DNA of 12,249 bases from Rhodospirillales bacterium (GTDB taxonomy: Bacteria; Pseudomonadota; Alphaproteobacteria; Acetobacterales; Acetobacteraceae). Made by a program: the position numbers and the translations under genes. Shown one piece after another: positions 6,231-12,249 of the stretch (the stretch's first letter is position 1; each line of letters opens with the position of its first letter). The notes below the pieces were generated by a model. That model had not been told where the DNA came from. It ran no database searches and saw only the letters and a list, made by a program, of their open reading frames with translations. The stretch lies in contig JANXXW010000389.1 in assembly GCA_025350425.1 (NCBI GenBank), forward strand, positions 1-12,249. Reading direction: 5' to 3'.

Positions 6231-8024
6231 ATGACGACTCATTCTGCGCCGATGTCGCGTGCCGACCGGACCAAGCTGGAGGGCTTTCTCCGCGGCAAGG
6301 TTCCGCTCGCCCGCGTACCTCTGACCGTTGCCATCGCGTGCGGTGCCATCAGCGGGCTGACCCTTATCGTTCAGGCCTGGCTGCTCGCACGCGTGGTCGA
6401 TGCCGTTGTGATCCACGGTCTGGCGCGGGACACGGTCTGGCCATGGCTCTGGGGCCTACTCGCCGTGTTCATACTGCGCACCATCACGACCACGATCGGC
6501 GACGCTGTGGCGTTCGAGGCGGGTGCGCGCGTGGTGCTCGCCGTCCGCGGTGCGCTGCAGACCCATATCTTCGCACTCGGTCCGTCCTGGACCCGGCGGC
6601 AGCGCACCGGCGATGTCACCAGCACTGTTTTCGATGCTGCCGAAAGCATCGGGCGATACTATGCCGGCTACCTGCCGCAGCGTGTTCTGGTGGCGTTCAT
6701 CCCGATTGCAATCCTGGCCTTCGTCGTGCCGACGGATTGGGTTTCGGCGATCATCCTGTGCGTCTCGGCGCCACTGATCCCGCTATTCATGGTGCTGATC
6801 GGCCGCGGTACCGAGGCGCTGAACCAGGCCCAGTGGCGCAAGCTCGCCCACCTCGCCGCCCATTTGTTCGACGCGATCGAGGGCCTGACCACGCTCAAGC
6901 TGTTCAACGCCAGCCGCGCCGAAACCGCTTCCATCGCGCAGACCTCCAACGCCTACCGCACGAGCACGATGGAGGTCCTTCGCGTCGCATTCCTGTCGTC
7001 GCTCGCTCTGGAGTTCTTTGCCACCGTCAGCATCGCCATGGTCGCCGTCTATATCGGCTTCCGGCTTTACTACCGTGAACTGCACTTCCTGCCCGGCTTC
7101 GCCGTGCTGCTGCTGGCACCCGAGTTCTATCGGCCGCTCCGCGCGATGGGCACACAGTATCACGCGCGGATGGAGGCAGTCGGCGCGGCGGACGCGATCG
7201 TCGCACTCCTGGACACGCCCGTACGGTTGTCCTCCGATCGACGCGGCAGTCTCCCCGCCGCGCCGATCCGGCATATCCGTTTCGAGCAGGTCGGCTTTAC
7301 CTACGATGTCGAGCAGGGTGGCCAAGTCTCCGGCGCGAGGCCGGCGCTCGAGGGAATCGATTTCGCGCTCGCACGTGGCCGACGGGTCGCGCTGGTCGGT
7401 CCTTCCGGCGCGGGCAAGACCACCGTGAGCCAGCTTCTGCTCGGTTTCCTCACTCCGACACGCGGCCGGATCACTGTGGATGGTCACGATCTCGCCACGC
7501 TGCCCGCCGCGGCCTGGCAGTCGCGCATCGCTTGGCTGCCGCAACGCCCGACGCTGTTCCACGGCACCGTACTCGACAACATCCGCCTCGGCCGCGCTGA
7601 CGCCGACCCGGCCCGACTTCGCGACGCCATCGAGCAGGCCGAGGCCACAAGTCTGATCGATGGCCTGCCACACGGCCTCGACACCATGATCGGCGAACGC
7701 GGGCAGGGGCTTTCCGGTGGCGAAATCCAGCGCATCGCGCTCGCCCGTATATTCCTCGCGGACGCCGACCTCGTCGTGCTGGATGAGCCCGGCGCCGCAC
7801 TCGACCACGAGACCGCCGCGGTCGTCGCGCGGTCGATCGATCGCCTGTCTTCACGCTGCGCGATGCTGGTCATCGCTCACCGGTTGGATGCCGTCCGTGA
7901 CGCCCACGAGATCATCGTCCTGCGCCACGGCACCATCGTCGAACGCGGCCGGCACCGCGATCTGGCCGCGCGCGGCACGACCTACGCCAGCGTGATGGGC
8001 CTCCCCGTCGGCTTGGACGCATGA
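6231..8024 (+). CDS. cydD: Heterodimeric ABC transporter subunit CydD (bd oxidase maturation)
   Basis: CydD pairs with CydC in an inner-membrane ABC exporter that is required to assemble cytochrome bd. Its cargo has been described as glutathione/cysteine, and later work argues for other roles in thiol or haem handling. The 597-residue protein has an N-terminal six-helix ABC exporter domain (about 20-320) and a C-terminal ATPase domain: Walker A GPSGAGKT (390-397), signature LSGGE (494-498), Walker B VVLDEP with D518 and E519, and H550 of the H-loop. All ATPase residues seen are intact. I chose ATG 6231 because it follows the small gene's stop; the frame is open to 6141, but that extension lies inside the upstream gene in another frame. 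The stop overlaps the cydC start (ATGA, 8021-8024). Confidence 0.94.
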   Translation: MTTHSAPMSRADRTKLEGFLRGKVPLARVPLTVAIACGAISGLTLIVQAWLLARVVDAVVIHGLARDTVWPWLWGLLAVFILRTITTTIGDAVAFEAGARVVLAVRGALQTHIFALGPSWTRRQRTGDVTSTVFDAAESIGRYYAGYLPQRVLVAFIPIAILAFVVPTDWVSAIILCVSAPLIPLFMVLIGRGTEALNQAQWRKLAHLAAHLFDAIEGLTTLKLFNASRAETASIAQTSNAYRTSTMEVLRVAFLSSLALEFFATVSIAMVAVYIGFRLYYRELHFLPGFAVLLLAPEFYRPLRAMGTQYHARMEAVGAADAIVALLDTPVRLSSDRRGSLPAAPIRHIRFEQVGFTYDVEQGGQVSGARPALEGIDFALARGRRVALVGPSGAGKTTVSQLLLGFLTPTRGRITVDGHDLATLPAAAWQSRIAWLPQRPTLFHGTVLDNIRLGRADADPARLRDAIEQAEATSLIDGLPHGLDTMIGERGQGLSGGEIQRIALARIFLADADLVVLDEPGAALDHETAAVVARSIDRLSSRCAMLVIAHRLDAVRDAHEIIVLRHGTIVERGRHRDLAARGTTYASVMGLPVGLDA

Positions 8025-9700
8025 GGGATTTGCTTCGCCTGCTGGCGCTCGGCCGACCCTACGCGCGCTGGGCGGCTGCGGGCATTGCTCTCAACGTGGT
8101 TGTGGTCCTTGCCAATGTCGGCCTCCTTGCCTTGTCCGGCTGGTTCATCGCATCAATGGCGCTGGCAGGGATCGGCGCCATCCAAATCGAGTATTTTGCC
8201 CCGGCTGCCGCCATCCGTGGCCTTGCCGTGCTGCGTACTGTCGGCCGCTATGTCGAGCGTGTGGTCACGCATGAGGCGACGTTCCGTCTGCTCACTGAAT
8301 TGCGTGTCTGGTTCTATGAGCATCTCGAGCCGCTTGCGCCGGCCCGGCTTCAGCACCACCGCGGTGGTGACCTGTTGAGCCGGATCCGTTCCGACATCGA
8401 CAGCCTCGACACGCTCTATCTCCGCGTCCTCGCACCAACCTGCGCCGCAATCATCTCCGTAATACTGCTGCTGGGCTTTCTGGCGCTGTACAGTGTCCCC
8501 GTCACTTGGGTCGAGGCCAGCGGATTGTTCGCGGCCGGCATCGCCTTGCCGCTGGCAGCGGTGCGCCTCGGGCGCGATCCCGGGCGGCGCGCTGTGTCGA
8601 TCCGCGCAGAGCTGCGCGTCATCGTGTCCGAGACGGTCCAGGGGCTTGGCGAGCTACTGATCACGCAGGCAGCCGTTCGGCAGGCCGAAGCGATTGCGCG
8701 ACTGGGCACCTCCCTGGTCGGCCAGCAACGCCGCCAGGCGTGGATCAGCAGTATCAGCTCAGCATTGTCCGGGCTCGCAGCGCAGCTTGCGCTATGGGGC
8801 GCGCTCGTCATCACGATCCCGCTGGTTCGTGCAGGCAGCCTGACCGGGCCCGATCTGGCGATGATCATCCTGTTTGTGCTCGCGAGCTTCGAAGCGGTGG
8901 CACCGTTGCCCGCCGCTTTCCTGGCACTGGGTGAGACGCTCGCCGCCGCGCGCCGAATTTTCGACCTCATCGACGCTCCCCCGGCCGTGATCGAGCCGCG
9001 CTGCGGGGCGCCGCGTCCACAAATTTTCAATCTCCGGATACGCGGCCTGCGGATGCGCTACGCCGACGACGCACCCTGGGCACTCGACGGCCTCGATCTC
9101 GACGTGCCGCAAGGCGAGGCCCTTGGCATCGTCGGCGCGAGCGGATCGGGCAAGACCAGCATCTTCAACGTGTTGCTGCGTTTCTGGGAATACGACGGCG
9201 ACATCAAAATCGGCGGTGTCGCGCTGCGCGAGCTTGACGGCGATACCGCACGGAGCCTGTTCGGCGTCGTCTCGCAACAGACCCACCTGTTCAACGTGAG
9301 CGTGCGTGAGAATCTCAAGCTTGCTCGCCCCGATGCGACCGATGCCGAGCTGATGGACGCGCTGCGGGCCGCGTATCTTGAGGAGGACATTGCAGGTCTG
9401 CCGAACGGCCTGGATACGCTGGCCGGCGAGAACGGCGCGCGGTTCTCCGGCGGTCAGGCCCGTCGCCTGTCGATCGCGCGCGCTCTCCTGAAGAATGCAC
9501 CGATGCTGCTCCTGGACGAGCCGACCGAAGGCCTCGACGCCGCATCCGAGAGCGCCACGCTCGACGCTTTGGCCAAGTTGATGAAGGGCAGAACGACGCT
9601 GCTGATCACCCACCGACCAGCGGCCTTGCGCATCGTCAACCGGGTCGTCGCGCTTCGAGGCGGCCGCGTCTACGTCGGCGAGGCAGAAGCCGCTGCATGA
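8021..9700 (+). CDS. cydC: Heterodimeric ABC transporter subunit CydC (bd oxidase maturation)
   Basis: CydC is the partner half-transporter of CydD, with the same architecture of six membrane helices followed by an ATPase domain. The 559-residue product has a membrane domain in about the first 310 residues, including the GWFIASMALAG segment common in CydC. The ATPase domain shows Walker A GASGSGKT (372-379), signature FSGGQ (475-479), Walker B LLLDEP with D499 and E500, and H531. Both nucleotide sites of the heterodimer therefore have intact catalytic residues on this side. The four-base overlap with cydD suggests coupled, stoichiometric translation. It is the last gene of the cyd operon. No clear terminator follows; the DNA runs straight into a gene remnant. 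Confidence 0.94.
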   Translation: MRDLLRLLALGRPYARWAAAGIALNVVVVLANVGLLALSGWFIASMALAGIGAIQIEYFAPAAAIRGLAVLRTVGRYVERVVTHEATFRLLTELRVWFYEHLEPLAPARLQHHRGGDLLSRIRSDIDSLDTLYLRVLAPTCAAIISVILLLGFLALYSVPVTWVEASGLFAAGIALPLAAVRLGRDPGRRAVSIRAELRVIVSETVQGLGELLITQAAVRQAEAIARLGTSLVGQQRRQAWISSISSALSGLAAQLALWGALVITIPLVRAGSLTGPDLAMIILFVLASFEAVAPLPAAFLALGETLAAARRIFDLIDAPPAVIEPRCGAPRPQIFNLRIRGLRMRYADDAPWALDGLDLDVPQGEALGIVGASGSGKTSIFNVLLRFWEYDGDIKIGGVALRELDGDTARSLFGVVSQQTHLFNVSVRENLKLARPDATDAELMDALRAAYLEEDIAGLPNGLDTLAGENGARFSGGQARRLSIARALLKNAPMLLLDEPTEGLDAASESATLDALAKLMKGRTTLLITHRPAALRIVNRVVALRGGRVYVGEAEAAA

Positions 9701-9754
9701 TCGACCGTTAGCGGATATTGCTGACAAGATTCCAAGGGGACTCTGAACTGTCCC

Positions 9755-9958
9755 AGTGCAGCCAACCGAATCCTGGCGGTGGGGAACAATGTGGGGGTCG
9801 CCCGGTTCGCTGGACTCCACACACGGGTGATCGATCTCAACGGCGCGACTGTCATTCCCGGGGTGCGCGACAGCCACCTGCACACGCTGGGCGTGGCGCG
9901 CGGCATCTTCGACATCGATCTGCAGGAAGTCCGATCCATCGCCAACGTCCAGGCGACA
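9755..9958 (+). pseudogene. Remnant of an amidohydrolase N-terminal region
   Basis: A plus-strand frame, open from 9725 after a TGA, encodes a stretch including ILAVGNNVGVARFAG, TRVIDLNGATVIPG and DSHLHTL. This pattern (ILAVG, then VIDLNG.TVIPG, then D.H.H) is the N-terminal beta-sandwich and first metal-binding strand of metal-dependent amidohydrolases of the YtcJ-like group, which are normally over 500 residues. Only about 65 residues remain. There is no proper start, and similarity stops around 9955, just before the end of the minus-strand HAD gene at 9960. The metal motif reads DSHLH, so the fragment derives from a once functional gene. With no catalytic barrel it cannot be an enzyme. It is most likely debris of a deletion or rearrangement. 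Confidence 0.75.
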
Positions 9959-9959
9959 A

Positions 9960-10688
9960 CTAATCCGACTGGAACGCAGTCGGCGCTGCGGTGCTGGCTG
10001 CAATGATCCGCTCGGCCACGGCCAGCAAATCCGGGCCAACCACGTCCGGTTGGGGCAATGCGGGAAGCGCCAGGAGGGCATTGCCTTGCCTTTGCACGAA
10101 CGCCCCCGCGTATCCTGCCCGCTGCGCCCCGATCAGGTCCCAGATGTGGCAGGCCACCATCCACAGCCCGTCGGTCCCAACCCCGAGCGCCCGGGCGACC
10201 ATGCTGTAGGTCTCCGGGGCTGGTTTGTAGCGCCCAACTTCGTCCACGCTGAACTGACGCTCGAAGAACGCGGCAATCCCAGCACGCTCCAGCGAGCCAC
10301 TCCCTGGCTGCGGGGCGGAGTTGGTCAGGGTAACCAGTCGGAAGCCAGCCTCTCGCAGGCGGACTAAGGCGGCAGGTACCTCGGGATGCGCGGGCATGGC
10401 CTGCATCAGCGAACGCAGTTCGTTCAGATCGGGCTGATGAACCTCTACATCCCTTGTGGCTGCCACCATACGCAGGACGCCGGCCCCGAGCTGGCCAAAC
10501 GGCTCGTAGACCCCGGCGAGGGTGATCGCCTCGGAATAGAGGATCAGCTGCGCGAACCACTCGCGCAGTACCCGCCTGTCCCCGAACAAACGTTCGAACA
10601 ACGGCGCGAGCGCCTCGATGTCGAGCAATGTCTCGTTCACGTCGAACACGACGATCCGGCGTTGGTCGAGGCTTGGCTGCATGGGCAT
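9960..10688 (-). CDS. HAD superfamily hydrolase, 2-haloacid dehalogenase-like (type II)
   Basis: The 242-residue protein has the HAD Rossmann fold motifs in order: FDVNETLLD with nucleophile D16; a cap region with R42 (LREWFAQLILYS) where L-2-haloacid dehalogenases have the substrate-binding Arg41; LTNSAP (motif II); the motif III lysine in RYKPAPETY; and WDLIGAQRAGYAGAFV with the conserved Asp after Trp. Family members hydrolyse 2-haloacids by way of an aspartyl ester. In L-DEX the segment before WD reads SSNAWD; here it reads ACHIWD, so S175 and N177 of that enzyme appear replaced by Ala and His, and the substrate should be left open. GAGAAGG eight bases upstream supports the start at 10688 over the Met two codons downstream. 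It is divergent from ampH, and its tail abuts the amidohydrolase remnant. Confidence 0.9.
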   Translation of the reverse strand: MPMQPSLDQRRIVVFDVNETLLDIEALAPLFERLFGDRRVLREWFAQLILYSEAITLAGVYEPFGQLGAGVLRMVAATRDVEVHQPDLNELRSLMQAMPAHPEVPAALVRLREAGFRLVTLTNSAPQPGSGSLERAGIAAFFERQFSVDEVGRYKPAPETYSMVARALGVGTDGLWMVACHIWDLIGAQRAGYAGAFVQRQGNALLALPALPQPDVVGPDLLAVAERIIAASTAAPTAFQSD

Positions 10689-10696
10689 CGCTTGAA

Positions 10697-10703
10697 CCTT
10701 CTC
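10697..10703 (-). promoter_or_regulatory. Ribosome binding site of the HAD hydrolase gene
   Basis: On the minus strand the bases read GAGAAGG, a good Shine-Dalgarno match, eight bases before the ATG at 10688. This decides that start against the in-frame ATG at 10682. Confidence 0.6.
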
Positions 10704-10765
10704 TTGTGGTGAAAGGCTCCGGTGTATTGGCCGGCCATCCTGGAGCTAAGTTCGTCGTCCGTGCC

Positions 10766-10775
10766 GCACGCGTGC
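10766..10775. promoter_or_regulatory. Ten-base palindrome between divergent HAD and ampH genes
   Basis: GCACGCGTGC is a perfect 10-base palindrome in the 177-base region between the two divergent start codons. A second palindrome, TGGCCGGCCA, lies at 10728-10737. Either could be an operator for the divergent pair, but CG-rich palindromes are common in such DNA and I recognise no regulator site. Confidence 0.2.
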
Positions 10776-10865
10776 ATGCCACCCGGCCGTCATCTTAAAG
10801 GCAGGCTGTTCACGCGGGATCAGTGCATCTAGGGTACCTCCCAAAATAAAGATGGTGGCAAAATC

Positions 10866-11975
10866 ATGCGATCCATACTCCTCGCGCTTGTCCTTGCAGT
10901 CGCGACCGCTACCGCCTCCCATGCGGCTGACGATCCGGTCCTGGCGGAAGCGGCTGACTTGCTCGGCACGGTCACGTTCCTCAACTCCGGAGCGCCTGGC
11001 ATGGTTCTGGCGGTTGTGCGCGGCGACCGCGCGCTGGTCCGTGGTTATGGTGAGACCGAAAAAGGTAACAAGCACACGCCGGATGGTGCAAGCCTGTTGC
11101 GGCTCAACTCGATCACCAAGGTGTTCACAACCGAGATGCTCGTCTCGCTTGTCGCCGAGCGCAAACTCGCTCTCACTGACCCCCTGCAACGGTTCGCCGC
11201 CGATGCAAAAGTGCCTGTCTTCGGCACGCGTGCGATTACACTGCTCGATCTCGCAACGCACTCGGCCGCGCTCCCGCGCGAGATAGGCGATATTCCTGAG
11301 GGTGTGAACTCCCGCGCCTGGCCGACGCGCGAGGATCGTTGGAAATGGCTGCTCGGCTACACGCTACCTTGGGAACCCGGCACCATCGCCGCCTATTCCA
11401 ATCCCGGGTTTGATCTCCTGGCCGACGCGATCGAGACCGCTGGCGGCCAATCCTATCCCGACCTACTTCGCCTCCATGTCACCGCGCCCCTCGGCATGAC
11501 GGATACCGGCTTTGCGCCGACACCCGAACAATGTGCCCGGCTGATGATCGGCTCGGGCCTCGGCGGCGCTGCGTCATGCATCGACACGCACGCAACGGAC
11601 GGAAGTGGCGGGCTCTACAGCACCGGGAACGACATGGTGCGCTGGCTGCGGCACAACCTTGCCGACACGAACGGCGTGCTGGCACTGAGTCAGGCGGTCT
11701 ACCGCCCGCGACAGTCGATACCGGTCGCGATCGGTTTTGACGAAGCATTGCCTATGGCGGGCCTTGGCCTGGGCTGGGTGATGGTGGCGGCCCAGGGTGC
11801 CCAGCCAATGCTCGTGGTAAAAAGCGGCGGCGGCGCCGGGTTCATGAGCTACATCGCCTTCGCTCCAGGCCGGAACGTGGGCGTGTTCATTGCGGTGAAC
11901 CGGGTGGACTTTCCGATGTTCTCGGGCGTTACCGATACCGCGAACAAACTGATCACCAGCCTTGTCACACGCTGA
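10866..11975 (+). CDS. ampH: AmpH-like D-alanyl-D-alanine carboxypeptidase/endopeptidase (class C beta-lactamase fold)
   Basis: AmpH is a periplasmic penicillin-binding serine hydrolase that trims peptidoglycan stem peptides and crosslinks. The 369-residue protein starts with a clear signal peptide: a basic start, a hydrophobic core and likely cleavage after SHA (residue 20). Catalytic motifs are the SxxK tetrad SITK (S82, K85), YSN (Y177-N179) and KSGGG starting at K319, in place of the KTGGG of E. coli AmpH. Long stretches match my recollection of E. coli AmpH, including the RGYGET-like, LATHSAALPRE, WPTREDRWK, AYSNPGFDLLADA, PLGMTDT and SGGLYST blocks, and length is close (E. coli 385). 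These make AmpH more likely than a true AmpC cephalosporinase. It is divergent from the HAD gene. The ribosome binding site is weak (GGTGG about seven bases before the ATG). Confidence 0.88.
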   Translation: MRSILLALVLAVATATASHAADDPVLAEAADLLGTVTFLNSGAPGMVLAVVRGDRALVRGYGETEKGNKHTPDGASLLRLNSITKVFTTEMLVSLVAERKLALTDPLQRFAADAKVPVFGTRAITLLDLATHSAALPREIGDIPEGVNSRAWPTREDRWKWLLGYTLPWEPGTIAAYSNPGFDLLADAIETAGGQSYPDLLRLHVTAPLGMTDTGFAPTPEQCARLMIGSGLGGAASCIDTHATDGSGGLYSTGNDMVRWLRHNLADTNGVLALSQAVYRPRQSIPVAIGFDEALPMAGLGLGWVMVAAQGAQPMLVVKSGGGAGFMSYIAFAPGRNVGVFIAVNRVDFPMFSGVTDTANKLITSLVTR

Positions 11976-12160
11976 TTGCAACCCGCGATGGCTGAAAAAC
12001 GCCGCAACGGGAAAAGCAAGACTGCTAGGGAGATCCTGACGATCACACGATAACGTGCAGACCTGCCCTAATGCGGCTCCGTCACGGTCAATATCTTGCC
12101 CGAATTGCGGCCTTATCTCCATATCAGGACGGCAAGACAAATGCCGCCCTCGATCATCTT

Positions 12161-12165
12161 GGAGG
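12161..12165 (+). promoter_or_regulatory. Ribosome binding site of the last gene
   Basis: GGAGG lies five bases before the ATG at 12171. It selects this start over an in-frame ATG at 12141, which would also place non-hydrophobic residues ahead of the signal peptide. Confidence 0.55.
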
Positions 12166-12170
12166 TAGCC

Positions 12171-12249
12171 ATGCGTATCGTCCCAATCGTTCTCGCGGCA
12201 GTCGGGATCATGGGTTTCGTGGCGGCCGCGTCCCCAGCGCGAGCGGACT
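12171..12249 (+). CDS. Exported protein, N-terminal signal peptide only (cut by window edge)
   Basis: The 26 visible codons begin MRIVPIVLAAVGIMGF and continue through an Ala-rich stretch to PARAD, where the gene leaves the window. This is a standard Sec signal peptide: a basic residue at position 2, a hydrophobic core and an ARA-type cleavage site, probably just before the final aspartate. The mature protein is not visible, so no function can be given. The 195 bases between the ampH stop and this start contain no clear terminator or promoter that I could defend. Confidence 0.65.
   Translation, partial: MRIVPIVLAAVGIMGFVAAASPARAD

Noticed and set aside
6783..7808. A 341-codon minus-strand frame opposite cydD
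   Set aside because: It is antisense to the conserved ATPase domain and shows no domain of its own; it is a GC-bias shadow.
8792..10081. A 429-codon minus-strand frame spanning cydC, the remnant and part of the HAD gene
   Set aside because: It crosses three unrelated features in a non-native frame, has no protein motif, and overlaps the well-supported HAD gene on the same strand in another frame.
10866..11975. A true AmpC cephalosporinase (antibiotic resistance gene)
   Set aside because: The blocks around the SITK, YSN and KSGGG motifs follow AmpH, a cell-wall peptidase, much better than AmpC.
1..12249. CRISPR array, tRNA or rRNA gene, intact insertion sequence, toxin-antitoxin or defence module
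   Set aside because: I looked through both strands and saw no spaced direct repeats, no RNA gene signature, no transposase or integrase motifs and no matching protein families.

Overview
The window looks like chromosomal DNA of a GC-rich alphaproteobacterium, probably from the Rhodospirillales/Acetobacteraceae (acetic-acid-bacterium-like) range. This rests on the pqqBCDE order with overlapping genes, on PqqC and PqqE sequences resembling my recollection of the Methylobacterium proteins (the PqqE cluster cysteines sit one residue later), and on a bd-type oxidase of the short-Q-loop (cyanide-insensitive, CIO) class encoded with cydDC. The taxonomic call is inference; no rRNA gene or marker settles it.

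Layout. (1) 2-3022, plus strand: a tight pqqB-pqqC-pqqD-pqqE run for pyrroloquinoline quinone synthesis, cut at the left edge just inside the start of pqqB. (2) 3023-3391: a 369-base gap with no convincing gene, a weak hairpin and a short inverted repeat. (3) 3392-9700, plus strand: a complete bd-type quinol oxidase cluster, cydA-cydB, a 74-residue two-helix membrane protein, then the heterodimeric ABC exporter pair cydD-cydC needed for oxidase maturation. (4) 9701-9959: a remnant of the N-terminal part of a metal-dependent amidohydrolase, ending where the next gene begins. (5) 9960-10688, minus strand: a haloacid-dehalogenase-type (HAD type II) hydrolase. (6) 10866-11975, plus strand: an AmpH-like periplasmic serine hydrolase with a signal peptide. 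(7) 12171 to the right edge: the start of another exported protein, of which only the signal peptide is visible.

How the genes fit together. PQQ is the cofactor of periplasmic alcohol and glucose dehydrogenases, which in bacteria of this kind pass electrons to ubiquinone; a bd/CIO oxidase oxidises ubiquinol at low energy yield. A pqq cluster beside a cyd cluster is therefore metabolically sensible for an oxidative-fermentation lifestyle, but the 369-base gap argues for two transcription units. The right third (remnant, HAD hydrolase, ampH, exported protein) looks like an ordinary patchwork of unrelated genes.

I did not find a CRISPR array, an intact insertion sequence, a phage or defence module, an rRNA/tRNA gene or a clearly new multi-gene system. 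The best leads are the unassigned 74-residue membrane protein embedded in the cyd operon, the loss in CydA of a lysine implicated in quinol binding in E. coli, and the recombination-like scars flanking the cyd block.
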